From Bifidobacterium sp. UBA6881 (GTDB taxonomy: Bacteria; Actinomycetota; Actinomycetes; Actinomycetales; Bifidobacteriaceae), in the NCBI GenBank assembly GCA_002451435.1, contig DKCF01000044.1, positions 2,082-17,405 on the forward strand: a stretch of 15,324 bases of DNA. Direction: 5' to 3'. The translations under genes and the position numbers were made by a program. The notes beneath the pieces are model-generated. The model did not search any database, had not been told where the DNA came from, and worked only from the letters and a program-made list of their open reading frames with translations. Every line of letters begins with the position of its first letter. The first letter of the stretch is position 1. Below are positions 6,902-15,262 of this stretch, one piece after another.

Positions 6902-7321
6902 TCAGAACTTCGCTTCCTCGTCGCAGTAATCGCAACGGTATTCCTGTCGATCGGAATGCACCAGGTGGAACATCTGCACAGCCGGCTCGGTGGTGGTCAC
7001 GCAGCGCGGGTTCACGCATTTGATGATGTTGACGACATGTTCCGGCAGATGCGGCTTCTTCTTCTCGACGATTTTGCCGCCGCGCACGATGCCCACGGTC
7101 GCGGTGCGCGCCACGAGGCCGAGAACGTCAAGATCGACGGATTCGGTCGCGTCCTCGATCTTGATGATGTCCTTGGTGCCGTACATGTGGCTGTCGGTGT
7201 TCATGATCAATGCGAGTTTGGTTTTGGACGGATCGATTTTGAGATATTCAAGCACCTTGAGCGCGGTGCCCGCCGGCACATGATCGATGATGATGCCGTT
7301 CTGAATGCTGGTGACTTCCAT
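6902..7321 (-). CDS. pyrI: Aspartate transcarbamoylase regulatory chain
   Basis: Regulatory subunit that binds nucleotides and holds PyrB trimers together in the class B aspartate transcarbamoylase. The 139-residue protein has the N-terminal allosteric-site segment IIIDHVPAG (Asp-His) and KDIIKIED, which resemble the CTP/ATP site of E. coli PyrI. The C-terminal zinc site has four cysteines, Cys102, Cys107, Cys130 and Cys133 (C-x4-C-x22-C-x2-C), all present. Its ATG overlaps the pyrB stop by one base, with GAGGAGG about 10 nt upstream. With both nucleotide and zinc residues present, feedback control of the enzyme is expected but not shown by sequence. Most other actinobacteria I know of lack pyrI. 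Confidence 0.95.
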   Translation of the reverse strand: MEVTSIQNGIIIDHVPAGTALKVLEYLKIDPSKTKLALIMNTDSHMYGTKDIIKIEDATESVDLDVLGLVARTATVGIVRGGKIVEKKKPHLPEHVVNIIKCVNPRCVTTTEPAVQMFHLVHSDRQEYRCDYCDEEAKF

Positions 7322-8283
7322 CAGGCCGCAACCTCCTCGGATTCAAGCGGTTCGTAGCCCGGAAGGTCGTCACCGACCACCGAGCTTTCCAGTGCCATGC
7401 GCATGAGCATGCCGTTCTTGACCTGCTCGAAGTAGGCGGCGCGCGGATCGTCGTCCACTTCCACGGCGATTTCGTTGACTCGCGGCAGCGGATGCAGCAC
7501 GGCCATGTCCTTTTTGGCGTAGGCCATCTTGGCCTCATCGAGGATGTAGGTGTCGCGCAGGCGCAGGTAATCGTCCTCGTTGAAGAAGCGTTCCTTCTGC
7601 ACGCGGGTCATGTACAGCACGTCGAGGTCGCCGATGACGGACACCAGATCCTTGACCTCGGTGTAGGAGCAGGACGGTGTGGCGTCGATGCGGTCGAGCA
7701 CGTACTGCGGGGTCTTGAGCTCATCGGGGCTGATCAGCACGAAGTTCACGTTGCCGAAACGGCACAGCGTCTCGATCAGGGAGTGCACGGTGCGTCCGAA
7801 GGTCAGGTCGCCGCACAGTCCGACGGTCAGATTGTTGACGCGTCCGAAGCGCGATTGCAGCGTGGCCAGATCGGCGAGCGTCTGCGTCGGATGCATGTGG
7901 CCGCCATCGCCGGCGTTGATGACGGGCACGGAGGCGGCGCGGGACGCGACCAGCGCAGCTCCCTCCTTGGGGTGGCGAATCGCGACCACATCAACATAAT
8001 TGGAAACGGTCTTCAGCGTATCGGCGATGGTCTCGCCCTTGGTGACGGAGGCCAGCTGGGCTCCGGCGAAGCCGATCACCTTGCCGCCGAGCCGGAGCAT
8101 GGCGGTTTCGAAGCTCAGACGGGTTCGGGTGCTGGGCTCATAAAACAAAGTGGCGAGCACCCTGCCTTCGCAGGTGTGCGCCACTTGTTTGCGATGGGAA
8201 TCGATGTACTGCGCCTTATGCAGCAACTCCTGAATCTGATGAATGGATAAATCGTCAAGAGTGATGACGCTTTTACCGACCAT
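7321..8283 (-). CDS. pyrB: Aspartate transcarbamoylase catalytic chain
   Basis: Joins carbamoyl phosphate and aspartate to make N-carbamoyl-aspartate, the committed pyrimidine step. The 320-residue protein has the carbamoyl phosphate loop FYEPSTRTRLSFE (STRTR at 51-55), HPTQTLADL, RVQKERF and HPLPRVNEI, close to the enterobacterial PyrB that pairs with PyrI. The ATG at 8283 is chosen because it matches the E. coli N-terminus (KSVITLDDLS aligned to the first helix), although its ribosome site is weak (GGTAGAG). In-frame alternatives are a TTG at 8319 behind a good AAGGTGAG, and an ATG at 8334. First gene of the operon; it overlaps pyrI by one base. Confidence 0.93.
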   Translation of the reverse strand: MVGKSVITLDDLSIHQIQELLHKAQYIDSHRKQVAHTCEGRVLATLFYEPSTRTRLSFETAMLRLGGKVIGFAGAQLASVTKGETIADTLKTVSNYVDVVAIRHPKEGAALVASRAASVPVINAGDGGHMHPTQTLADLATLQSRFGRVNNLTVGLCGDLTFGRTVHSLIETLCRFGNVNFVLISPDELKTPQYVLDRIDATPSCSYTEVKDLVSVIGDLDVLYMTRVQKERFFNEDDYLRLRDTYILDEAKMAYAKKDMAVLHPLPRVNEIAVEVDDDPRAAYFEQVKNGMLMRMALESSVVGDDLPGYEPLESEEVAA

Positions 8284-8322
8284 CGGCGTCTCTACCGCCG
8301 GTTCGAGTGTTGAGGACAACGG

Positions 8323-8381
8323 CTCACCTTTCATGCACTTGTGGTTGAAGGTGGCCACTCGAAGTGACCTAGCCAACTATA
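8323..8381 (-). promoter_or_regulatory. Promoter and structured leader of the pyr operon
   Basis: A TATAGT -10 on the minus strand (8381-8376) would start the transcript near 8369; the -35 is poor. The RNA would then begin with the hairpin GGTCACT-TCG-AGTGGCC (8369-8353). Next, CACCTT (8353-8348) can pair with AAGGTG (8330-8325), the core of the AAGGTGAG ribosome-site-like sequence. This may control pyrB translation or start choice. I see no PyrR-type attenuator with a U-run terminator. Pairing is read by eye only. Confidence 0.4.
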
Positions 8382-8466
8382 GCCTGAGCCGCTGACCCGC
8401 GGGTTTACCGCGTGTTCACCATAACAATCGTCGCGCCGCCGGTGCCGCCGGCATTCCGGTACCGTT

Positions 8467-8484
8467 CCGCCAAGCCAATGGCGG
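8467..8484 (-). terminator. Possible glnE terminator hairpin
   Basis: CCGCCA / TGGCGG form a 6-bp GC-rich stem with a 6-nt loop, 67 nt past the glnE stop and upstream of the pyr promoter. It lacks a U-run, so it is a weak candidate. The rest of the glnE-pyrB gap (about 270 nt) holds only the pyr promoter and leader. Confidence 0.25.
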
Positions 8485-8551
8485 CGTGACGAAGGCATCT
8501 CGATACGACATGGGACGACCGCCATGTATCAGCCCATACCGGGGAATGCCC

Positions 8552-11500
8552 TTACGAACGGCCGTAGAACAGCCGCTCCATCACATCCCGCGCCTTGCGC
8601 ATCATCGCCAGCAGGTCGTTTTCGAAATGCTGGCCCCGATTCGCGTCGTATCCGAGATACACGGCGATGCCGCCGAGCGAATAGGTGTCATCGGGCAGAA
8701 TATCCGCCTGGCTCACGCGCCCACTCCACAGATAACTGCCATTGCGCGCCGCGGTGCACATGCGCCATGCCCTACGCAGCACAACCGCGTCCGCAGTGGA
8801 AACCAATCTGCGACGTTCCAATTCGTCCAAGGCCTGCAATGTGCCGTTGACACGGAGTTTGGCGTCATTCCCGGCATGCTGCAACTGCAAGAGCTGCACC
8901 GTCCATTCAACGTCGGACAATCCGCCTTTGCCGAGTTTCAGATGACGGTCCCTGCGCACGCCGCGAGGGAGCCTTTCGGCTTCCATGCGCGCCTTGAGAC
9001 GACGTATTTCGGCGATCTGCGTTTCCGTGAGGTCCGTCTTCGGATAACGCAGGGGATCCGCGATGTTCATCAGGAAATCCTCGGCAAGAGCCGCGTCCCC
9101 CGCTGCATATCGGGCACGAAGCAGCGCCTGATGCTCCCATGTGCTCGCCCATGAACGATAGTATTCCTCGCAGGACGCATACGAACGCACCAACGGTCCG
9201 TTCTTGCCTTCGGGCCGCAGATCCATGTCGAGCTCGATCTTCGGCTCCAAGGTGGTGGGACCCTGCAGGATGGAACGCAGATCCTCTTGGACCTTGCGGG
9301 CGAACAGGTTCGCCTGCCCATCATCGGCGCCATCGGCCGGACGGTAGATGATGATCACATCGGCGTCGGAACTGAAGTTCACTTCCCTGCCACCGTAACG
9401 TCCCATGGCGATCACCGAAATCACCGCAGGCGGCTCTTCGAATCCCATGTCATCGGTTCTGTGCCGAATGGCCCAGGCAAGCGAAGCGTCGATGGCCGCG
9501 TCGTATACGTCGGTCATGCCCTCCAACGAAGCGGCGGCATCGACGACGCCATTCATCCACGATAGGCCTATGCGCTCAATCTCCTGCCGGCGCATGGCGC
9601 GGATGGAATTGGCGAAGTCGTTGATGTTGCCCGCGTTGCGTTCCAAAGCCGCGTTGGTCTGCACATCGAGGCTTTCCCGGGAACGGGGTTGCAACGATTC
9701 GTCGTTGCCGAGCCATGTGACGGATTCGGCGGATTTGTTGAGCGCGTCGCCCAGGAACCTGGAATTGGAAAGTACATGGCACAGTCTTTGCGCCGCGGAG
9801 GACGAGTCGCGCAGGAAGCCGATGTATCCGCTGTCCGAGCCGAAGTTCTCTTCAAGCTTGCGCCAGTTGAGCAGTCCCATATCGGGGTTCTGCCCATCAC
9901 CAAGCCATTGCAATACGGCCGGCAGCAGAATGCGGTTGATCTTCGCCGCACGGGACACTCCGGATGTCAATGCGACGACATGGCGCATGGCCGCGTCGGT
10001 ATCGGCGAATCCGATGGATTCGAAACGCTCCTGCGCGGCCTTCGCCGACAATCTCACCTGTTCGTCATCCAGCCCGGCGTTGATCGGCAGCATGGGCCGG
10101 TAGTAGATGTCCATGTGCAGGTGACGCACCTCGCGACGGGTTTCGTCGTATTTGTCGACGAGTTCCTCCGGATGCATATGGAAGGTGCGTGCCAGGCGAC
10201 GCAGTTCAAGGTTCTGGCTGAGCTCGTCGATGCTGATGTCGCGCTTGCGCTCGATGCCGCCCCTGTTGGCCTTGCCCAAATCGGGGAACAAGTGGGTGCG
10301 CTTGAGCGACCACATCTGCTGCCGATGCTCCAGCACGCGTTCGAAGCGATAATCCCAAGAGAGCTTCTTCGCCTGTTTGCGCGAGACGTATCCGCCTTCG
10401 GCCAGCGCGCGCAACGATTCGAGGGTGGCGCTGGTGCGCAGCGTCTCATCGGACCGCCCGTGCACCAATTGCAGCATCTGCACGGTGAACTCGACATCGC
10501 GCAGGCCTCCCCTGCCGAGTTTGATCTCACGGTCCTTGAGCGGTTCCGGAATGAGGTCCTCGACGCGTTTGCGCATCTGCTGGCAGTCATAGACGAAATT
10601 GTCGCGTTTGGACGCCGACCAGACGAATGGACGGGTCATGTCCATGTAGGCCTTGCCGAGTTCCGGATCGCCGGCGACGGGACGCGCCTTGAGCAGCGCC
10701 TGAAACTCCCAGTTCTCCGCCCATTGCTCGTAATATGCCTTATGCGAATCGAGCCGCCGCACCAGCGGGCCGTCTTTGCCTTCCGGCCGCAGTCCTCCAT
10801 CGATCTGCCACAACGTCGGTTCGGCGACGCCCATGATGACGGATTGGCATACACGCTGCATCGTGGTCGCCATTTTGGTGCCGATGCGGTTGAGCGCCAT
10901 GCCGTTGGTTTCGGCATCGGCGGGCTCCACCACATAAATCAGGTCAACATCGGAAACGTAATTGAGTTCCCGGGCGCCGAGTTTGCCCATGCCGATGATG
11001 GCAAAGCGTACATGTTCGCTGCCCTCCACCTCGTTGCGGGCGATGGCCAGGGCCCCTTCGAGGGCCGCGTCGGCGAGATCGGACAGTTCCTGGCTGATGC
11101 GCGGCTGTATTTCGATGGGGTCGGCGGCGGTGGCGTCCTGCGCCATGATGGACGACAGCTGTTTGCGGTATGTTCTGCGCAGCGCGGTCGCGGCGTCGGC
11201 AAGCGGCATGCCGGCCTTCGGCATGGACACGTTGTCGGGATCGGCCCCCACCGATTCCAGCACATGGTCCCTGCGCTGACGGTGGTTGTACAGATGGCTT
11301 TCGCACGCGTCGTTGGCCGCGGCTTCGACGAGTTCGGGACGGAACCGCATGAGTTTGCCCATTTCGTCGGAAACGCCGAGAACGGTGATGAGCCGCACGA
11401 ACGCGTCCGGGTCGGCGACGATGCCCGTGAAATCCCTGCCTTGACTTTGCACCACTTTGATGATGTCCACAAGATTGCGCAACGCCACGTCGGGATCGCA

Positions 11501-11650
11501 TGCCTTCTCCAACGTCGACAACAGCAGGCGCAACCGGCCATCATCGATGCCGTCATCATGCAATTCCGCAAACAACGCATGCGCCTTGTCGAGATCCTGC
11601 AACCCCGCCCGAATCAAATCGAGCGCCCCAAACATGTGCGTAGAAGTCAT
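8552..11650 (-). CDS. glnE: Bifunctional glutamine synthetase adenylyltransferase/deadenylase
   Basis: Attaches AMP to a tyrosine of glutamine synthetase and removes it, tuning ammonia assimilation to nitrogen status. The 1032-residue protein has two nucleotidyltransferase domains. The N-terminal one has GMGKLGARELNYVSDVDL (Asp234, Asp236) and is the deadenylase in E. coli. The C-terminal one has AMGRYGGREVNFSSDADV (Asp762, Asp764) and is the adenylase. Each is followed by a helical domain with LGRGGLRDVEFTVQ or LGKGGLSDVEWTVQ. The length fits actinobacterial GlnE, somewhat longer than the 946 of E. coli. The ATG at 11650 is preferred although AGGAG is only 2 nt away; a TACTAT -10-like hexamer nearby suggests a very short leader. 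An ATG at 11728 lies inside the metF terminator and is unlikely. Confidence 0.95.
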   Translation of the reverse strand: MTSTHMFGALDLIRAGLQDLDKAHALFAELHDDGIDDGRLRLLLSTLEKACDPDVALRNLVDIIKVVQSQGRDFTGIVADPDAFVRLITVLGVSDEMGKLMRFRPELVEAAANDACESHLYNHRQRRDHVLESVGADPDNVSMPKAGMPLADAATALRRTYRKQLSSIMAQDATAADPIEIQPRISQELSDLADAALEGALAIARNEVEGSEHVRFAIIGMGKLGARELNYVSDVDLIYVVEPADAETNGMALNRIGTKMATTMQRVCQSVIMGVAEPTLWQIDGGLRPEGKDGPLVRRLDSHKAYYEQWAENWEFQALLKARPVAGDPELGKAYMDMTRPFVWSASKRDNFVYDCQQMRKRVEDLIPEPLKDREIKLGRGGLRDVEFTVQMLQLVHGRSDETLRTSATLESLRALAEGGYVSRKQAKKLSWDYRFERVLEHRQQMWSLKRTHLFPDLGKANRGGIERKRDISIDELSQNLELRRLARTFHMHPEELVDKYDETRREVRHLHMDIYYRPMLPINAGLDDEQVRLSAKAAQERFESIGFADTDAAMRHVVALTSGVSRAAKINRILLPAVLQWLGDGQNPDMGLLNWRKLEENFGSDSGYIGFLRDSSSAAQRLCHVLSNSRFLGDALNKSAESVTWLGNDESLQPRSRESLDVQTNAALERNAGNINDFANSIRAMRRQEIERIGLSWMNGVVDAAASLEGMTDVYDAAIDASLAWAIRHRTDDMGFEEPPAVISVIAMGRYGGREVNFSSDADVIIIYRPADGADDGQANLFARKVQEDLRSILQGPTTLEPKIELDMDLRPEGKNGPLVRSYASCEEYYRSWASTWEHQALLRARYAAGDAALAEDFLMNIADPLRYPKTDLTETQIAEIRRLKARMEAERLPRGVRRDRHLKLGKGGLSDVEWTVQLLQLQHAGNDAKLRVNGTLQALDELERRRLVSTADAVVLRRAWRMCTAARNGSYLWSGRVSQADILPDDTYSLGGIAVYLGYDANRGQHFENDLLAMMRKARDVMERLFYGRS

Positions 11651-11712
11651 GGCTCCTATAGTAACCATATTTTTGAAACCGCATGAAACGGCCGCGGGAT
11701 ATGCTTGGGACG

Positions 11713-11752
11713 CATCAGGGGCGGCCATGGAAACCCATGACCGCCCCTGATG
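11713..11752 (-). terminator. Terminator hairpin between metF and glnE
   Basis: CATCAGGGGCGG (11713-11724) and CCGCCCCTGATG (11741-11752) form a perfect 12-bp stem, and the 16-nt loop carries a smaller CATG/CATG pairing. It starts 19 nt after the metF stop. The T-rich side (TTTGTT) is on the plus strand; on the minus strand no U-run follows, which is common in high-GC actinobacteria. Confidence 0.65.
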
Positions 11753-11771
11753 TTTGTTGCATCGCCTGGAA

Positions 11772-12611
11772 TCAGACGAAGAGTGGTTTGACGTTGAACC
11801 AGATGCGCCTGCTGACGCTTGGATGGTTCATCGTATACAGGTGCACGCCGTCGACCCCGTGGGCGACCAGATCGCTGATCTGCTCGGAAGCGTAGATGAT
11901 GCCGGCCTCCTTGAGCGCAGCCTGATCATCGCCCCATTTGTCTATGATGCGTTGCACCTTCCCCGGTATGCGTGATGCGCACATTCTCGACATGCGAAGC
12001 ACGGATTTCGCGTTCATGACCGGCATGATTCCCGCCTCAATCGGCACTTCGATGCCGGCGGCATGCGCCGCGTCGAGGAAGCGGAAGAAATCCTCATTGT
12101 CGTAGAACAACTGCGAAATCAAATGCGTCACGCCGGAATCGACCTTCTTTTTAAGATTGTCGATGTCGCTTTTCAGCGTTGCGGCCTGGGGATGCTTTTC
12201 CGGATAGCACGCGCCGTACAGTTTCATCTCGGGATGACGCACGCGGATGTACGCGGCCAGATCGCTGGCGTGCTCGAACACTCCGGCGGGCTCCACGCCC
12301 TCGACCCGGTCGCCGCGCAAGGCGAGCACGCCGAGAACCTTGGCCTGGGAGAACATGTCGAGTGCCTCGTCGACGTCATCCTTGTCCAGATACTGGGCGG
12401 TCAGGTGCGCCACGCAGGGAATGCCGTATTCGCCGACGGTGTGCGCGATGCGCGCGGTCAGCGTGCGGTCGGACGACTTACCCGTACCGTAGGTGACGGA
12501 AATGAAATCGGGGTCCACCCCCTGCAGGCCATCCAACGTGTCGTAGATGGTCCCTACAGGGGAGGTTCGCTTCGGAGGAAAGACCTCAAGCGAGAACAGT
12601 GGTGAATGCAT
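11772..12611 (-). CDS. metF: 5,10-methylenetetrahydrofolate reductase
   Basis: Flavoenzyme that reduces methylene-THF to 5-methyl-THF, the methyl donor used by MetE. The 279-residue protein shows the N-terminal FSLEVFPPK with the catalytic Glu9 (Glu28 in E. coli), DFISVTYGTG, HLTAQ, LALRGD with the FAD/folate Asp101 (Asp120 in E. coli), YPEKHPQA and ISQLFYDNEDFFRF. The ATG at 12611 matches the family start and has AGGAAA about 9 nt upstream; earlier codons in the frame lie inside metE. It is 22 nt after metE on the same strand, so the two form an operon that couples making and using methyl-THF. A strong hairpin follows it. Confidence 0.95.
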   Translation of the reverse strand: MHSPLFSLEVFPPKRTSPVGTIYDTLDGLQGVDPDFISVTYGTGKSSDRTLTARIAHTVGEYGIPCVAHLTAQYLDKDDVDEALDMFSQAKVLGVLALRGDRVEGVEPAGVFEHASDLAAYIRVRHPEMKLYGACYPEKHPQAATLKSDIDNLKKKVDSGVTHLISQLFYDNEDFFRFLDAAHAAGIEVPIEAGIMPVMNAKSVLRMSRMCASRIPGKVQRIIDKWGDDQAALKEAGIIYASEQISDLVAHGVDGVHLYTMNHPSVSRRIWFNVKPLFV

Positions 12612-12633
12612 GGGATTCGTTTCCTGCTTGACC

Positions 12634-14940
12634 TTACTTGGTGAGCTTGGCGCGAACGGCCTTGGCCGCGGCGACGAGATTCTCCAGGCTCGGCCAGGTT
12701 TCGGCGTTGCCACGGGTCTTCAGACCGCAATCCGGGTTGATCCAGACCTTTTCGACATCCATCTTCTTGAGGATTTCGTAGATGCGGTCTTCGATTTCCT
12801 TCTCGGACGGGATGCGCGGAGAGTGGATGTCGTAGACGCCCGGGCCGGCTTCGGTCTCGAAATCGGCGTCGTGGATGGCGTCGAGCACCACGAGATCGCC
12901 GCGGGACGCCTCGAAGGAGATCACATCCGCGTCCATGGCGTCGATGTCCTTGATGATGTCGTTGAACTCCGAGTAGCACATGTGGGTGTGGATCTGCGTG
13001 GTCGGCTTGACCGCGGAGTGCACCAGGCGGAACGCGGGAATGGCCCAATCGAGGTACTTCTTGTGCCAATCGGTCTTCCTCAGCGGCAGCTTCTCACGCA
13101 ATGCGGCCTCATCGATCTGGATGACCTTGATGCCGGCCTTTTCGAGGTCGAGCACTTCGTCACGGATGGCGAGGGCGAGCTGCTGCGTCTGCTGCTCGTG
13201 GGTGATGTCCTCACGCGGCCAAGACCAGTTGAGGATGGTCACCGGGCCGGTGAGCATGCCCTTCATCACGTGGTTGGTACGGGACTGCGCGTAGGCGCTC
13301 CACTCCACGGTGATCGGGTTGGCGCGGGAGACATCGCCCCACACGATCGGAGGCTTCACGCAACGGGTGCCGTAGGACTGCACCCAGGCGTTCTTGGTGA
13401 ACAGGAAGCCGTTGAGGTTCTGGCCGAAGTATTCGACCATGTCGTTGCGTTCGAATTCGCCATGCACGAGCACATCGAGGCCAATCTCCTCCTGATGCTT
13501 GATGCAGGCGTCGATTTGCTGCTTCATGAACTCGTCGTATTCGGCTTTGGTGATCTCACCCTTGCGTAGCTTGGCGCGTTCGGCACGCACTTCCCTGGTC
13601 TGGGGGAAGGAGCCGATGGTGGTGGTCGGCAGCAGCGGCAGGCCAAGGGCCTCGCGCTGCTCCTTCTGGCGTTCGGCGCGGGCCGGCTGACGGACGAAGT
13701 CGGCGTCGGTCAGGGCTGCGATGCGGTCGGCGACCGCCTTGTCCTCGGCGACGCGGGTGCCGTCGAACAGCGCCTGGTTGGCGGCCAGCTCGGCGGATTC
13801 CTTCTTGTCTTCCTCGCTGGCGTCGGCGAGCACGGCGACTTCGTGCAGTTCATCGAGCTTTTCGACCGCGAAGGCGAAGTGCTTGAGCACGTCGGCGGCG
13901 AGACCGTCTTCGCCCTCGGTGCTGAACGGCACGTGCAGCAGGGAGCTGGCGGTGGAGACGGCCACGTTGGGGGTGACCTGCTTCAACGCGTCGAGGAGGC
14001 CGAGGCTGACGGCGTAGTTGTTGCGCCAGATGTTGCGGCCGTTGATCACGCCGGCGAAAATGGTGGTGTTCTCGGCGACGCCGAACTTCTCGACCGCAGC
14101 GAGGTTCTCATCCTTGCCTTCGTTCAGGTCGAGACCGATGCCGTCGAAGCCCAGCAGGTTGATGGTTTCGTAGATGTCGGCGATATGGCCGAAGTAGGTG
14201 TTGAGCAGCAGCTTGACCTTGCCTTCGCGCGCCGGCAGGATCTTGGCGTACAGGGACTTGAACAGTTCGACATCTCCCGGCTCCTTGTCGAGCACGAGGT
14301 ACGGTTCGTCGATCTGAATCCATTCGGCGCCCAGTTCGGCGAACTTGGACACGACTTCGGCGTAGACCGCGGCGACCGCGTTCACCAGACCCTTGTCGTA
14401 TTCCAGTTCCTCGGCCTGCGGGTCGCGAGCGAGCTTCAGGAAGGTGTACGGGCCGATGAGCACCGGCTTGGTGACGATGCCCAGCTCCTTGGCCTCGTTG
14501 AACTCGTCGAACGGCTTGGTGCTGTTGAGCTTGATCTCGGCGGAGTCTTCGATTTCCGGAACGAGGTAGTGGTAGTTGGTGGTGAACCATTTCTTCATCG
14601 GCAGCGCGGTGACGTCGCCCTTCTCGCCCTGGTAACCGCGACCCATCGCGAAGAGGGTCTCCTCCGGGTTGTCGAAGGCTAGACGCTGGTAGCGCTCCGG
14701 AATGACGTTCAGCAGGATGGCGGTGTCGAGCATCTGGTCGTAGTAGCTGAAGTCGTTGCTCGGAATCAAATCGATGCCGGCGACCTTCTGCAGCTTCCAG
14801 TGCTTGGAACGCAGCTCCTTGGCAGTCGCGCGCACATCATCGAGCGCGGCGTTGCCTTTCCAGTATGCTTCGATAATCTTCTTCAGCTCACGATTCTGGC
14901 CGATGCGCGGGAAACCGGAGACGGAAGTGAGAGCGGACAT
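12634..14940 (-). CDS. metE: Cobalamin-independent methionine synthase
   Basis: Transfers the methyl group of 5-methyltetrahydropteroyltri-glutamate to homocysteine, the last step to methionine, without vitamin B12. The 768-residue protein has the duplicated-barrel layout: an N-terminal domain (starting SALTSVSGFPRIGQNRELKK) and a C-terminal catalytic barrel from about residue 440 (LPTTTIGSFPQT). The zinc ligands are all present: His653 and Cys655 in HTHMCYSEF, Glu677 in FEASRGD and Cys738 in NPDCGLKTR. The ATG at 14940 has GGAGG 5 nt upstream; in-frame ATGs farther up (14952, 15009) do not. It heads the metE-metF pair. The upstream region has an extended -10 promoter with an overlapping palindrome. 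I see no SAM or cobalamin riboswitch. Confidence 0.97.
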   Translation of the reverse strand: MSALTSVSGFPRIGQNRELKKIIEAYWKGNAALDDVRATAKELRSKHWKLQKVAGIDLIPSNDFSYYDQMLDTAILLNVIPERYQRLAFDNPEETLFAMGRGYQGEKGDVTALPMKKWFTTNYHYLVPEIEDSAEIKLNSTKPFDEFNEAKELGIVTKPVLIGPYTFLKLARDPQAEELEYDKGLVNAVAAVYAEVVSKFAELGAEWIQIDEPYLVLDKEPGDVELFKSLYAKILPAREGKVKLLLNTYFGHIADIYETINLLGFDGIGLDLNEGKDENLAAVEKFGVAENTTIFAGVINGRNIWRNNYAVSLGLLDALKQVTPNVAVSTASSLLHVPFSTEGEDGLAADVLKHFAFAVEKLDELHEVAVLADASEEDKKESAELAANQALFDGTRVAEDKAVADRIAALTDADFVRQPARAERQKEQREALGLPLLPTTTIGSFPQTREVRAERAKLRKGEITKAEYDEFMKQQIDACIKHQEEIGLDVLVHGEFERNDMVEYFGQNLNGFLFTKNAWVQSYGTRCVKPPIVWGDVSRANPITVEWSAYAQSRTNHVMKGMLTGPVTILNWSWPREDITHEQQTQQLALAIRDEVLDLEKAGIKVIQIDEAALREKLPLRKTDWHKKYLDWAIPAFRLVHSAVKPTTQIHTHMCYSEFNDIIKDIDAMDADVISFEASRGDLVVLDAIHDADFETEAGPGVYDIHSPRIPSEKEIEDRIYEILKKMDVEKVWINPDCGLKTRGNAETWPSLENLVAAAKAVRAKLTK

Positions 14941-15027
14941 GAAATCCTCCATCTGATATGAACAATGCAACCCGCCTAAGCTATCACATAACCTTCGTTT
15001 ATCGGGCATCAGGAAAACTTGAATGTC

Positions 15028-15070
15028 GTTATAAGCGCCCCTTATAGCACCACGCGTCCAGACATGTCCT
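15028..15070 (-). promoter_or_regulatory. metE promoter with overlapping palindromic operator
   Basis: On the minus strand AGGACA (15070-15065), an 18-nt spacer and TGC-TATAAG (hexamer 15046-15041) form a likely promoter, giving a leader of about 90 nt. The perfect inverted repeat TATAAG-N5-CTTATA (15030-15046) covers the -10 and start region and contains a T-N11-A pattern of LysR-type sites. Its other end also reads like a -10 (TATAAC, 15033-15028). A bound regulator here would be expected to repress, or to move the start site. Confidence 0.5.
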
Positions 15071-15119
15071 CATGGTTGGCGTCGTTTTGTCGCATTACGC
15101 TATCACTCTAGTGCCACGC

Positions 15120-15201
15120 TAAGGGGTGCGGGATTCGAACCCGCGATGTGTCGGTGTCGGAGATTTACAGGCTCCTGCCGTCGCCGCTGGGCCAACCCAC
15201 C
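15120..15201 (-). tRNA. tRNA-Tyr(GUA)-like gene with defective acceptor stem
   Basis: On the minus strand a D-arm (GCC...GGC with GG in the loop), an anticodon arm with loop CTGTAAA (anticodon GUA), a long 14-nt variable region and a perfect T-arm (GCGGG-TTCGAAT-CCCGC) follow in order, as in bacterial tRNA-Tyr. The discriminator is A, and CCA is not encoded. The acceptor stem is abnormal: pairs 4-7 form, but positions 1-3 (G-U, G-U, U-C) do not form a proper helix. The top of the anticodon stem has a C-U mismatch, and the variable arm has no clear stem. It may be a pseudogene or an atypical tRNA. Confidence 0.55.
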
Positions 15202-15214
15202 TTCGGATATGCGA

Positions 15215-15240
15215 AAGCCCACCGTTGATGCGGTGGGCTT
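15215..15240 (-). terminator. Terminator hairpin between the edge gene and the tRNA-like gene
   Basis: AAGCCCACCG (15215-15224) and CGGTGGGCTT (15231-15240) form a perfect 10-bp stem with a 6-nt loop, starting 22 nt after the stop of the edge gene. On the minus strand it is followed by TTTC counting the stem end, a minimal U-run. Confidence 0.6.
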
Positions 15241-15262
15241 GAAAATGCGATCGCTTATTGCC

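Noticed and set aside
9689..11686. Plus-strand open frame (665 codons) antisense to glnE
   Set aside because: A shadow of GlnE: low-complexity composition rich in His, Arg and Gln, no recognisable motif, and GlnE is certain on the other strand.
11651..11728. Upstream ATG codons (11668, 11728) as the start of glnE
   Set aside because: The farther one lies in the metF terminator hairpin, and neither has a ribosome site; the added residues do not look like a GlnE N-terminus.
12614..12713. Longer metF starting at 12713 inside metE
   Set aside because: The extra 34 residues are Pro/Arg/Ser-rich shadow sequence within metE; family length and the ribosome site support the ATG at 12611.
14941..15119. 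Possible SAM or cobalamin riboswitch ahead of metE
   Set aside because: The leader of about 90 nt is too short for a cobalamin riboswitch, and I find no conserved SAM-I core or terminator. The promoter palindrome explains regulation better.
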